Part shown: positions 1-7,054 of the stretch, in pieces
Layout of the letters: each line of letters opens with the position of its first letter
Position numbering within the stretch: the stretch's first letter is position 1
Assembly (NCBI GenBank): GCA_025454125.1
Contig: JALOPA010000012.1
Coordinates: forward strand, 1 to 12,092
Length of the DNA: 12,092 bases
Reading direction: 5' to 3'
From: Thermodesulfobacteriota bacterium
Lineage (GTDB): Bacteria > Desulfobacterota > DSM-4660 > Desulfatiglandales > HGW-15
The notes under the pieces: model-generated
Seen by the model: the letters and a program-made list of their open reading frames with translations, nothing else
Told to the model about the DNA's origin: nothing
Database searches by the model: none
Program-made: the position numbers and the translations under genes

Positions 1-59
1 ATGCGAAGGATAGGCTCACCACGCGACCAGGAGAGTGCGAGTGGGAGGCGCGTCGGCGA

Positions 60-767
60 GTGACTCGAGTCAAAAGAAAGAAACCGGGCCTCCTCAGAAG
101 GGTCGTCAAAACGTGCGTTCTCCTTCTGGCGCTGTTTGCCGTGCTCTCCGTTCTCCAGGTTGCCGTTCTGAGATTCGTGAATCCGCCCTTCATCGGGGCC
201 GTGGTTTCCGACTGGGTCTCTGACAAGATGGCCGGCCGTGAGGCCCGGTGGCCGGATCCGGAGTGGCGGCCCCTGCGCAAGATCTCCCCCCACTTGAGAA
301 GGGCGGTGCTGGCCGGTGAGGATCAGCGATTCACCTCCCACCACGGTTTCGACTTCGTGGAAATGAATCAGGCGCTCCAAGACGCCATGGCCGGCGGCCG
401 CGTGCGAGGGGCAAGCACCCTCACGATGCAGGTGGCGAGAACGGTCTTCCTCTGGCCCGGGCGAAGCCTGGCGAGAAAGGCACTCGAAGCGTACTACACG
501 GTGCTCGTGGAGGTGTTCTGGAGTAAGCAAAGGATTCTCGAGGTCTACCTCAACACCGTAGACTGGGGAGAAGATCTGGTCGGCGCCGAGATGGCTTCAA
601 GAAAATATTTCCGAACGACCGCCTCCTACCTCACCGCAGAGCAGGCGGCGCTTCTGGCCGCCATCCTCCCTTCCCCTCACCACTGGTCTCCGGAGAAGCC
701 GACCGAGTACGTGAGGGAAAGACAGCGCCGGATTCTGGAGGACATGAAAAAAATGCCACTGCTTTAG
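60..767 (+). CDS. mtgA: Monofunctional biosynthetic peptidoglycan transglycosylase
   Basis: This glycosyltransferase family 51 enzyme polymerises lipid II into glycan strands at the outer face of the inner membrane. The 235-residue length is normal for MtgA and there is no transpeptidase domain. A basic N-terminus is followed by one membrane segment at about residues 15-40. Motif 1 is EDQRFTSHHGFD (E87 is the expected catalytic glutamate), motif 2 is GASTLTMQ (117-124), motif 3 is RKALE (139-143, with E143 the likely second acidic residue), and SKQRILEVYLN follows (155-165). The stretch FLWPGRS and the segment after it closely resemble Proteobacterial MtgA. The start is GTG, with GGGAGG at 43-48 eleven bases upstream. 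The frame stays open to the left edge, but no other usable start is visible within the window. The gene stands apart from its neighbours here. Identity is very secure; the exact start is less so. Confidence 0.93.
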   Translation: MTRVKRKKPGLLRRVVKTCVLLLALFAVLSVLQVAVLRFVNPPFIGAVVSDWVSDKMAGREARWPDPEWRPLRKISPHLRRAVLAGEDQRFTSHHGFDFVEMNQALQDAMAGGRVRGASTLTMQVARTVFLWPGRSLARKALEAYYTVLVEVFWSKQRILEVYLNTVDWGEDLVGAEMASRKYFRTTASYLTAEQAALLAAILPSPHHWSPEKPTEYVRERQRRILEDMKKMPLL

Positions 768-880
768 GAAGGTGCAGGGTGCACGGCAATCAAGCGGGTT
801 TTACAGAAGAAGGAACAAGACTCTGTTGCTGAGAATGGGGCTTCCGAATAAACCCTTGAGCAATAAGACCGCGTAGCCGA

Positions 881-1066
881 TCAAGCGGCCTTGAGCTCCA
901 GAGGGGGAGCGTCCGACTGAAGGGAGGGTTGGGCGCCCTGGGGGGCCATACGGTCATGGGCGAGGTACTCCTTGCAGTCCTCCTTGTCAGGGCACCTGCG
1001 CTCGCAGATGCGGACATCCATGCGAGGGTTGTTCCGTTTTTTCTGGCAAACGATATAATCAGGCAT
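881..1066 (-). CDS. Small four-cysteine protein of unknown function (61 aa)
   Basis: I do not recognise a named family. The frame is open further upstream, to 1189, but the ATG at 1066 is preceded by AGGAG (plus-strand 1075-1079) at an 8-base spacing and the protein begins MPDYIVCQKK, so this start is preferred. The N-terminal 36 residues are compact, charged and cysteine-bearing: Cys7, Cys21, Cys25 and Cys31 (C-X13-C-X3-C-X5-C), with ICERRCPDKEDCKEYLA at residues 20-36. The C-terminal 20 or so residues are Pro/Ala/Gln-rich and probably disordered. There is no signal peptide or membrane segment. The cysteine pattern would suit zinc or Fe-S binding, but that is inference. It is transcribed divergently from the plsC operon, across an AT-rich promoter region and a structured leader. 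Having both a ribosome site and a promoter makes a real gene likely. Confidence 0.68.
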   Translation of the reverse strand: MPDYIVCQKKRNNPRMDVRICERRCPDKEDCKEYLAHDRMAPQGAQPSLQSDAPPLELKAA

Positions 1067-1074
1067 TGCGCATA

Positions 1075-1079
1075 CTCCT
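1075..1079 (-). promoter_or_regulatory. Ribosome binding site of the four-cysteine gene
   Basis: The minus strand reads AGGAG, then 8 bases, then ATG at 1066. This decides the start of the small gene over the longer upstream-open frame, whose first ATG at 1189 lies upstream of the best -10 element at 1178-1183 and so should not be transcribed. Confidence 0.6.
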
Positions 1080-1099
1080 GTAAAGATTTCGGATGCAGC

Positions 1100-1150
1100 C
1101 GCCTCAGGAATAAGGCATATTCCTGTGATGAGGCGCGGGGGATTGCCCCC
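1100..1150 (-). promoter_or_regulatory. Two-hairpin 5' leader of the four-cysteine gene
   Basis: Two inverted repeats sit between the putative promoter and the ribosome site. One pairs GGGGG (1137-1141) with CCCCC (1146-1150) across a 4-base loop. The other pairs CGCCTCA (1100-1106) with TGAGGCG (1129-1135) and continues as GGAATA (1107-1112) with TATTCC (1118-1123), leaving a 5-base bulge and a 5-base loop. Both can form on the minus-strand transcript. They could be a regulatory leader, an mRNA stabiliser or a small structured RNA. No known riboswitch class is recognised. Confidence 0.4.
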
Positions 1151-1177
1151 CTGTCTATTTGCTATAACTATACATAA

Positions 1178-1206
1178 ATTATATCCCAATTGTAAACAAT
1201 TAATAT
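1178..1206 (-). promoter_or_regulatory. Probable promoter of the four-cysteine gene with internal palindrome
   Basis: The minus strand carries a perfect TATAAT (plus-strand 1178-1183) in a strongly AT-rich patch, about 1155-1230, of an otherwise GC-rich window. The hexamer 17 bases upstream (1201-1206) is a poor -35. The palindrome AATTG-TAAA-CAATT occupies 1188-1201, between the two hexamers, where a regulator could bind. The patch separates two divergent genes, so the plsC promoter is probably here too, although I find no convincing plus-strand hexamer pair. Confidence 0.4.
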
Positions 1207-1248
1207 TTCGATCGGTTCAAAAAATCGCGATTCCAGGGGGCTGCTGCC

Positions 1249-1959
1249 ATGATCCGATTCATAGTCCTCAACGCCTTTCTGGTCATCTACTCCATCTTGT
1301 TTTGCCTTTGGGGCATCGCGATCTCCATCAGGGATCCGAAGGGCAGGAGAGTGCACGCCTACTGCGCCGTGCCGTGGTCCAAGTCCATCCTCTGGGTGTG
1401 CGGGATCAAGATCAAGGTGCTGGGGCTTGAAAACCTGGAACCCGAGATCCCCAGAATCTATATGGTCAACCACCAGAGCTACTTCGACATCTTCACCCTG
1501 CTGGCCCACCTCCCTGTGCAGTTCAAGTTTGTCCTGAAGCAGGAGCTGATGCGAGTCCCGTTCCTGGGGCCTGCCATGAGAAGAGCGAAGTACGTGGGCA
1601 TTGAGAGGGACGATCCAAGGAAGGCGATCAAGAGCATGAACGAAGCGGCGGATCGGTTCAGGGAAGGGGCCTCCATCCTGATTTTTCCGGAAGGCACCCG
1701 GAGCCCTGACGGGCAGCTCCAGGCGTTCAAGCCCGGGGGCTTTCACCTGGCGTTGAAAGCCAAGGGCGATATCGTGCCGGTGAGCATTGTGGGAACACAC
1801 CGGATTGTGCCCAAGGGCAGTCTCCGGATCCAAAAGGGAGAAGCGACCATGGTCATCGGAAAGCCGATCGTCACCAGAGACTACACGAAGAAAAGCATGG
1901 ACCAGCTGATGGAAAAGGTGCATGAAGCCATGTTCCAGCAGATGCAGGGAGTCGAGTGA
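1249..1959 (+). CDS. plsC: 1-acyl-sn-glycerol-3-phosphate acyltransferase (PlsC/LPLAT family)
   Basis: It is expected to transfer an acyl group to the sn-2 position of lysophosphatidate, giving phosphatidic acid for membrane phospholipids, at the inner membrane. The 236-residue length is typical. A hydrophobic N-terminal segment (about 3-26) anchors it. The acyltransferase block I NHQSYFD (74-80) holds the catalytic pair H75 and D80. FPEGTRS (146-152) is the glycerol-phosphate binding block, followed by KPGGFHLAL and VPVSI (about 161-180). The start ATG has AGGGGG at 1235-1240, 8 bases upstream. Its stop overlaps the next start by one base (TGATG), so it heads a translationally coupled operon with a LolA-like gene and priA. 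The family assignment is firm. The precise acceptor (glycerolipid or a related lysolipid) is inferred from the family. Confidence 0.9.
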   Translation: MIRFIVLNAFLVIYSILFCLWGIAISIRDPKGRRVHAYCAVPWSKSILWVCGIKIKVLGLENLEPEIPRIYMVNHQSYFDIFTLLAHLPVQFKFVLKQELMRVPFLGPAMRRAKYVGIERDDPRKAIKSMNEAADRFREGASILIFPEGTRSPDGQLQAFKPGGFHLALKAKGDIVPVSIVGTHRIVPKGSLRIQKGEATMVIGKPIVTRDYTKKSMDQLMEKVHEAMFQQMQGVE

Positions 1960-2618
1960 TGCCACAAAGAGCTCGGACCATCGTGACTCTCGCGGCCCTG
2001 AGCCTGCTGGTGCCCTGTGTCCTGCAGGCCTACGTGGTGCCTGCCGAGCAGATCCTGCAGTTCATGGCCGCTAATTTCGCGAAACTCGACACCCTGGTGA
2101 TCCAGCAGTCCACCACGCTCCTGCAGACGGGAGAGAATCCCGAGAAGGTGGTTGAAGAGGTGCTCTCCATCAAGAGCCCGAACCTGTTTCACTCCTCGGT
2201 GCTCGACAGCTCTTCGGAGCAGACAGTCTCAGCCGATCGCCTGTTCAGGGAACTCCTCATCGCGAACAGCCAGAAAAGGCTCTTGCCCCGGTTGAGCGAA
2301 GTGGGGATCGATACCCAGCAAGTCGCCTACAGCCGGCTGGAGGGGACTGTGGCCTACTGCATCGGCGAAAAGGACCTGAAGAAGCCGAAGCTCCTCGTCG
2401 AGAAGGCAAGGGCTTTGCCCCTTCTCATGGTGTATCAGCCTCCGGGACAGGACACGGGCGGCCTGATCCGCGTGCGGTTTCTGGACTACAGAAAGGTGGA
2501 GCAGGGCTGGGTCCCATTTGAAATTCATTACTTCTCGGGGGATCGCTGGACAGAGAAGTACTCGGTCCATTCCGTGAAGGTGAACACACCCCTCAAGCCT
2601 TCCCTTTTCAGCAAATAA
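1959..2618 (+). CDS. Exported LolA-like (lipoprotein-carrier fold) protein
   Basis: This 219-residue protein has an N-terminal signal peptide: basic PQRAR, a hydrophobic core, and probable cleavage after LQA (residue 24). Cys20 lies in LVPC, which is a poor lipobox because of the proline, so a soluble periplasmic protein is more likely than a lipoprotein. The mature part begins with an amphipathic stretch (AEQILQFMAANFAKLDTLVI) and ends with alternating strands such as RVRFLDYRKVEQGWVPFEIHY. This resembles the half-barrel LolA/LppX-type fold that carries hydrophobic ligands. The resemblance is by pattern only and no specific subfamily is claimed. The ATG at 1959 is preferred over the in-frame GTG at 1956 because it forms TGATG with the plsC stop. 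The gene's own stop overlaps the priA start (TAATG). Sitting beside a phospholipid acyltransferase suggests an envelope lipid or lipoprotein role. Confidence 0.6.
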   Translation: MPQRARTIVTLAALSLLVPCVLQAYVVPAEQILQFMAANFAKLDTLVIQQSTTLLQTGENPEKVVEEVLSIKSPNLFHSSVLDSSSEQTVSADRLFRELLIANSQKRLLPRLSEVGIDTQQVAYSRLEGTVAYCIGEKDLKKPKLLVEKARALPLLMVYQPPGQDTGGLIRVRFLDYRKVEQGWVPFEIHYFSGDRWTEKYSVHSVKVNTPLKPSLFSK

Positions 2619-5071
2619 TGGAAACAGACGAAACCAAAACCACTGTGCGCGTGGCCGTGACCCTGCCGGTCGAAGAAGCCTACACCTACCGGGTTCCCTC
2701 AGAGCTGGAAGCCATGGCCAAAGTGGGGTGCCGGGTGGAAGCGCCTTTTGGGAAGAGGAAGGTGACCGGCTACATCCTGGAGCACGCGGTTCCTGAAGAG
2801 GACCGGGACCTGAAAGAAATCGTCCGCGTGCTTGACCCTGAGCCGCTCTTTCATCCCTCCCTCGTCCCCTTTTTTCAGTGGATGTCGGAATACTACCTGT
2901 TTCCCCTGGGCCGCCTCATTCAATCCGCTCTTCCGGGCGGCCTCAACATCCGATCCTACAGGCTGGCCGTCCTCACGGCAAAGGGAGAGGATGCGCTCCA
3001 ATTTCTGCCGAGCCGATCGGAAGAGAAAAAGCTTCTCGCCTGGCTGAGGGATCATCCCGCGAAAAGAGCCCCGTTTCCCCTCGACCGTCTGAACGGGTTT
3101 GAGAAAAGGGGGTGGGTGACCCTGGAGCAGAGAACGACCAAGAAACGGGGAGGCCCCCTGGTCAAGCGTTTTGTAAGGCCGAAAGAGGGGGTTGCGCTCA
3201 AGGACCTTGCCGGCCAGGACCCGAGGGGCTTGAAGGCAAAGAACGAAACCGCTTTCCTGGAGGCGGTGTTCTCTTCCAACGGGGTTCTCTCCGAGGAGCT
3301 GAACGCCCGGTTCACGAACGGCGCCGCCCTTGTCCGGAAATGGCTCAAGAGGGGGATCCTCGAAACCTATGAGGCGGCCGTAGTTCGTGATCCAGCAGGG
3401 AACGTGATTCTTCCCAACCCCCCTCCCAAAGCGCTTTACGCGCAACAGAAGGAAACCCTGGAGGCCGTCAAAAAGCAACTGGCGCGGGGAACCTTCTCCA
3501 CCTTTCTCCTTCACGGGGTCACGGGGAGCGGCAAGACGGAGGTCTATTACCAGGCGGTGCGGCAGGTGATGGATCTCGGTAGGCAGGCCATTCTGCTGGT
3601 GCCGGAAATCGCGCTGGCCGTGTACACGGAGGGCCTTCTCCGCGCACGCCTCGGCGATCGGCTGGCCGTGTATCACAGCGGCCTGAGCGAAGGCGAGCGA
3701 TACGACCAGTGGATGAAGATGGCAAGAGGAGATGCGGCCGTGGTCATCGGGGCTCGCTCCGCCCTTTTTGCTCCTTTTCCCAACCTGGGGCTCGTGATCG
3801 TCGATGAGGAGCATGACCCGGCCTACAAGCAGGAAGAAGGCGCCAGGTACCAGGCCAGGGACGCGGCCGTGGTGCGAGGCAAGCTAGCCAATGCGCCTGT
3901 GCTGCTGGGCTCCGGGACTCCCTCGGTCCAGTCCTATTACAATGCCGCGAGAGGCCGCTACACGCTGCTCAGGATGCCGGAGCGGATCGAGCAAAGGCCC
4001 CTGCCCGAGGTGCAGGTGATCGACATGAAGGCTTTCACCTCGGAAGGCAAGGACGAGGCGATTCTCAGCCCGGTCCTCAGGGCCGGCCTGGAGGAGGCCG
4101 TGGGTTCGGGCAAGCAGGCCATTCTCTTTCTCAACCGGAGGGGATTTCACCGGGTGCATCTGTGCCGGGCCTGCGGCAAGCCGGTCCGCTGCCCCAACTG
4201 CGAGGTGTCTCTCATCTACCATCTCAGAGAGAACCGTCTCGCGTGCCACTACTGCGGCTATCACTCCCCGCCTCAGACGCTCTGCCCGGCGTGCGGCCGG
4301 GAGGGTCTCCGGTCCTACGGCTTTGGCACCGAGCGGCTGGAGACGGAACTGAAGGAGCTCTACCCTCGTCTGCGGCTGGCCAGGATGGACAGGGACAACA
4401 TCCGGAGAAAGGGCCACACCTTCGAGATGTTGAGGCAGTTCACTCGCCGCGAGATCGACGTGCTCGTGGGAACCCAGATGGTCACCAAGGGCTATGATTT
4501 CCCGAGCGTCACCCTCGTGGGCGTGATCGGCGCTGATTTTTCACTGGGTTTCCCCGACTTCAGGGCAGGGGAAAGGACGTTTCAGATCCTGTCCCAGGTG
4601 GCGGGAAGGGCGGGCCGAGGCGAGGATCTCGGTCGCGTCCTGATTCAGACGTTTTATCCGGATCACTACGTCGTCACCACCGCGCGAGATCATGATTATC
4701 TCACCTTCTTTCAAAAAGAGATCGAACTGCGAGAGCAGCTGGGATATCCGCCCTTTTCCTCCCTGGCCTGTCTGCGGCTCCAGGGGAACCACAAACAGAA
4801 GACCGAAGACCTGGCCCGGAGGGTCGTGGATCGGATGATCCAAACGACCGGGACCTGGCCCAAAAGAGGGAAAGACCTTCAGGTGCTCGGCCCGGTGGAA
4901 GCGCCCCTCAGCAAGCTGAAGGGCAAGTACCGGTGGCAGGTTTTCATCAGAAGCAAGGGGCACAACGTGCTGCATGTGTTTCTCAAGGCGGTGGGAGAGA
5001 GCTTGAAGAAGATGCTGCGGGGAAGCGGCGTGAGCCTCACGGTCGACATCGACCCCTATCAAATGCTCTGA
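2618..5071 (+). CDS. priA: Primosomal protein N' (replication restart helicase PriA)
   Basis: PriA is a 3'-to-5' superfamily 2 DNA helicase that recognises stalled or recombined forks and reloads the replisome. At 817 residues it is at the long end of the family. The N-terminal roughly 200 residues form the fork-binding region. Walker A is GVTGSGKT (300-307) and Walker B is DEEH (396-399), followed by PAYKQEE. Eight cysteines at 516, 519, 525, 528, 543, 546, 556 and 559 form the two-zinc module typical of PriA. GTQMVTKG (618-625) and QVAGRAGRG (660-668) are helicase motifs V and VI. The start overlaps the stop of the LolA-like gene by one base, so it is the third gene of the plsC operon. All diagnostic residues are present and the gene looks intact. 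It ends two bases before a long hairpin. Confidence 0.97.
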   Translation: METDETKTTVRVAVTLPVEEAYTYRVPSELEAMAKVGCRVEAPFGKRKVTGYILEHAVPEEDRDLKEIVRVLDPEPLFHPSLVPFFQWMSEYYLFPLGRLIQSALPGGLNIRSYRLAVLTAKGEDALQFLPSRSEEKKLLAWLRDHPAKRAPFPLDRLNGFEKRGWVTLEQRTTKKRGGPLVKRFVRPKEGVALKDLAGQDPRGLKAKNETAFLEAVFSSNGVLSEELNARFTNGAALVRKWLKRGILETYEAAVVRDPAGNVILPNPPPKALYAQQKETLEAVKKQLARGTFSTFLLHGVTGSGKTEVYYQAVRQVMDLGRQAILLVPEIALAVYTEGLLRARLGDRLAVYHSGLSEGERYDQWMKMARGDAAVVIGARSALFAPFPNLGLVIVDEEHDPAYKQEEGARYQARDAAVVRGKLANAPVLLGSGTPSVQSYYNAARGRYTLLRMPERIEQRPLPEVQVIDMKAFTSEGKDEAILSPVLRAGLEEAVGSGKQAILFLNRRGFHRVHLCRACGKPVRCPNCEVSLIYHLRENRLACHYCGYHSPPQTLCPACGREGLRSYGFGTERLETELKELYPRLRLARMDRDNIRRKGHTFEMLRQFTRREIDVLVGTQMVTKGYDFPSVTLVGVIGADFSLGFPDFRAGERTFQILSQVAGRAGRGEDLGRVLIQTFYPDHYVVTTARDHDYLTFFQKEIELREQLGYPPFSSLACLRLQGNHKQKTEDLARRVVDRMIQTTGTWPKRGKDLQVLGPVEAPLSKLKGKYRWQVFIRSKGHNVLHVFLKAVGESLKKMLRGSGVSLTVDIDPYQML

Positions 5072-5072
5072 C

Positions 5073-5146
5073 AGCACAGGGCATGGAGCAGGGAGCATGG
5101 AGTAAAGAAAGACAAACTCTTCGCTCCCTGCTCCCTGCTCTGTGCT
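5073..5146. terminator. Long heptad-repeat hairpin between convergent genes
   Basis: Positions 5073-5096 pair with 5123-5146: of 24 base pairs, 22 are Watson-Crick, one is G-T (5080/5139) and one is a mismatch (5084/5135), around a 26-base loop. The left arm contains the 7-base units CATGGAG, CAGGGAG and CATGGAG (5082-5102). The right arm contains CTCCCTG, CTCCCTG and CTCTGTG (5124-5144). The hairpin fills the gap between the priA stop and the stop of the CoA-transferase gene, so a bidirectional terminator is the natural reading. Neither side has a clean T-run, and a dispersed intergenic repeat is an alternative. Confidence 0.65.
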
Positions 5147-7039
5147 CTATGCTTGCTTTTCCTTGAACATCATCTTCAGCTCGTACACGCCGCCGCCTCC
5201 GCCCTTCTGCGTGTCGTAGCCCATTTTTTCGAAGACCCGCAGCATGGAGCGGTTTTCCATGAGCGTTTCAGCCGTGAAGCCCAGAAGGCCGTTCCTCCGG
5301 GCAAGGTAAGTCAGGTAAGAAAGCAATTCCGTGCCCACGCCTTTGCCCTGACAGTCGTCGCTCACCACGAAGGCCACTTCGGCCGTGTGGGAGGTTTCGG
5401 AAATGCTGTACTGACCCAGCCCCACCACTTCGTCCCTGTCTCCCTTCTTCGCAAAGGCCACGAGCGCCATTTCCTTGGAGTAGTCGATGACCACGAACTC
5501 CTGAAGCTGCTGGTGCGGCATGTCTTTGCGGGGGGACATGAACCTGCGGTAGAGGCTCTTGTCGGAGAGGGAATAGAAGAAGTCTTTCAGGAGAGGCTCG
5601 TCGCTGATCTTGACGGGCCGCATGAAAATTTCGATTCCGGTTTTGGTGGTTCGGTAGATTTCGAGCTCCGACGGATACTCCCCCTTCTTGCCGGGGATGA
5701 ACTTCTGGTCCTTGTAGATCAGATTCAGGCGCTTGGCCTCTTCAATCAACCAGGGTCGGAACTTGGGATGGGCGATGGCGATGAGTTCCATGGCCCTTTC
5801 CCGGATGTTCTTGCCGTGAAGGTAGGCGATGCCGTACTCGGAGACGACGTAGTGGATGTCACTCCGGCCCAGAGTGACTCCAGCGCCCACGGGAACAAAG
5901 GGGAAGATGAGGGAAACGGTTCCCTTGCTCGCGGTGGACTGAATGACCAGGATGGTTTTGCCCGCGGGGGACAGGACCGCGCCCCTCATGAAGTCCGCCT
6001 GGCCGCCGATGCCGCTGAAGAACTTCCTGCCGATGGATTCGGCTGTGGCCTGACCGGTGAGGTCGATCTGGATGCAGCTGTTGATGGCCGTGATCTGCCG
6101 GTGAGCCGCGATCACCTGGGGGTCGTTCGTGTAGTCGATGGGTCTGAACTCGACGCTCGGGTTGTCGTGAATGTACTCGTAGGTGTCCTTTTTCCCCATG
6201 CAGAACGACGCCACAGACTTGCCGCGGTTGACGGGCTTCTTCGAGTTGTCCACAACGCCTTCTTTCATGAGCTGGGCAATGCCGTCGGAGAGAAGCTCGG
6301 TGTGGACGCCCAGGTGCTTCTTGCCGCGAAGGGCAAAGAGAATCGCGTTGGGCACGCTGCCGTAGCCGACCTGGATGGTGTCGCCGTCTTCCACGATCTT
6401 GGCCACATGGTTTCCGATTTTCTGCGCGATCTCGTCGGAGACGACTTCGGCGAATTCCAGGAGGGGCTCATCGTAGGGAATGATGAAATCCACGCTCTTG
6501 ATGTTCACAAAGGTCTCTCCGTGAACACGGGGCATGCGGGAATTCACCTGGACAATGAGTTTTGCGGCATTTTCAACAGCGGCTTTGGTGATGTCCACGC
6601 TGACGCCGAGGCTCATGTAGCCGTTCTTGTCAGGGGGAGAGGTCTGGATGAGGGCCACGTCCACAGGCACGAACTTCCTCCGCAGCAGGCGCGGAACCTG
6701 GGACAGTGAAATGGGAGTGTAGTCGGCCATCCCCTCGTTCACCGCGGTCCGCGTGTTCTTCCCTATGAAAAAGGAGTTGTGCCGAAAATTGTGCTTGAAT
6801 TTTTCATCCGCATAGGGGGCCACGCCGAGGGTCCAGACCTGGAGGACCTCCGCGTCGAAGAAGGCCTTGGGGTGGGAAGTCACATAGTTGATCAGGGCTT
6901 TCACGAGATACTGGGGCTCTCCGCAGGCGGTTGCGATGAAGATCCTGTCTCCTCGGTGAATGTGGCTGAAGATGTCTTCTTCCGAAGCGAATTTCTCCGG
7001 GTACAGGGCTTTCATCTTTTCAAGAATCGCATCGGCCAT
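5147..7039 (-). CDS. Acetyl-CoA hydrolase/transferase family protein fused to a GNAT acetyltransferase domain
   Basis: The N-terminal part (about 1-465) belongs to the acetyl-CoA hydrolase/4-hydroxybutyrate CoA-transferase family. These enzymes move CoA between carboxylic acids, or hydrolyse acyl-CoA, through a glutamyl-CoA thioester. The expected catalytic glutamate is E248 in GVHTELLSDGI, and glycine-rich motifs (GYGSVPNA, FSGIGGQADF) are present. The C-terminal part (about 472-625) is a GNAT domain with a SLYRRF segment and the acetyl-CoA loop QGKGVG (564-569). It resembles the GNAT domain attached to NDP-forming acyl-CoA synthetases and Pat-type lysine acetyltransferases. A run of five glycines (613-617) lies near the end. 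The ATG follows AGGAGG (plus-strand 7045-7050) by 5 bases. It is second in an operon after the Memo-family gene. A plausible role is acetate/acetyl-CoA exchange with linked acetylation; the substrate is unknown. The fusion architecture is, to my knowledge, seen in other genomes. Confidence 0.9.
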   Translation of the reverse strand: MADAILEKMKALYPEKFASEEDIFSHIHRGDRIFIATACGEPQYLVKALINYVTSHPKAFFDAEVLQVWTLGVAPYADEKFKHNFRHNSFFIGKNTRTAVNEGMADYTPISLSQVPRLLRRKFVPVDVALIQTSPPDKNGYMSLGVSVDITKAAVENAAKLIVQVNSRMPRVHGETFVNIKSVDFIIPYDEPLLEFAEVVSDEIAQKIGNHVAKIVEDGDTIQVGYGSVPNAILFALRGKKHLGVHTELLSDGIAQLMKEGVVDNSKKPVNRGKSVASFCMGKKDTYEYIHDNPSVEFRPIDYTNDPQVIAAHRQITAINSCIQIDLTGQATAESIGRKFFSGIGGQADFMRGAVLSPAGKTILVIQSTASKGTVSLIFPFVPVGAGVTLGRSDIHYVVSEYGIAYLHGKNIRERAMELIAIAHPKFRPWLIEEAKRLNLIYKDQKFIPGKKGEYPSELEIYRTTKTGIEIFMRPVKISDEPLLKDFFYSLSDKSLYRRFMSPRKDMPHQQLQEFVVIDYSKEMALVAFAKKGDRDEVVGLGQYSISETSHTAEVAFVVSDDCQGKGVGTELLSYLTYLARRNGLLGFTAETLMENRSMLRVFEKMGYDTQKGGGGGVYELKMMFKEKQA

Positions 7040-7054
7040 GGAATCCTCCTGGGA

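Noticed and set aside
772..784. GTGCA-GGG-TGCAC mini-palindrome after mtgA, considered as a terminator
   Set aside because: The stem is only 5 bases with a 3-base loop and no T-run follows.
1067..1189. Longer version of the four-cysteine protein starting at 1189
   Set aside because: That start lies upstream of the likely -10 element, and the added residues would be encoded by the two hairpins. The ATG at 1066 has the ribosome site.
1168..1965. A 265-codon minus-strand open frame opposite plsC
   Set aside because: Its translation is low-complexity and rich in His, Asp and Arg, with no motifs. PlsC motifs on the plus strand account for the region.
2699..3814. A 371-codon minus-strand open frame inside priA
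   Set aside because: It is an antisense shadow of PriA, whose helicase motifs cover the same bases.
5153..6709. A 518-codon plus-strand open frame opposite the CoA-transferase/GNAT gene
   Set aside because: It mirrors a well-supported gene in a GC-rich region. Its translation shows no recognisable motifs, and long antisense frames are expected from the codon bias.
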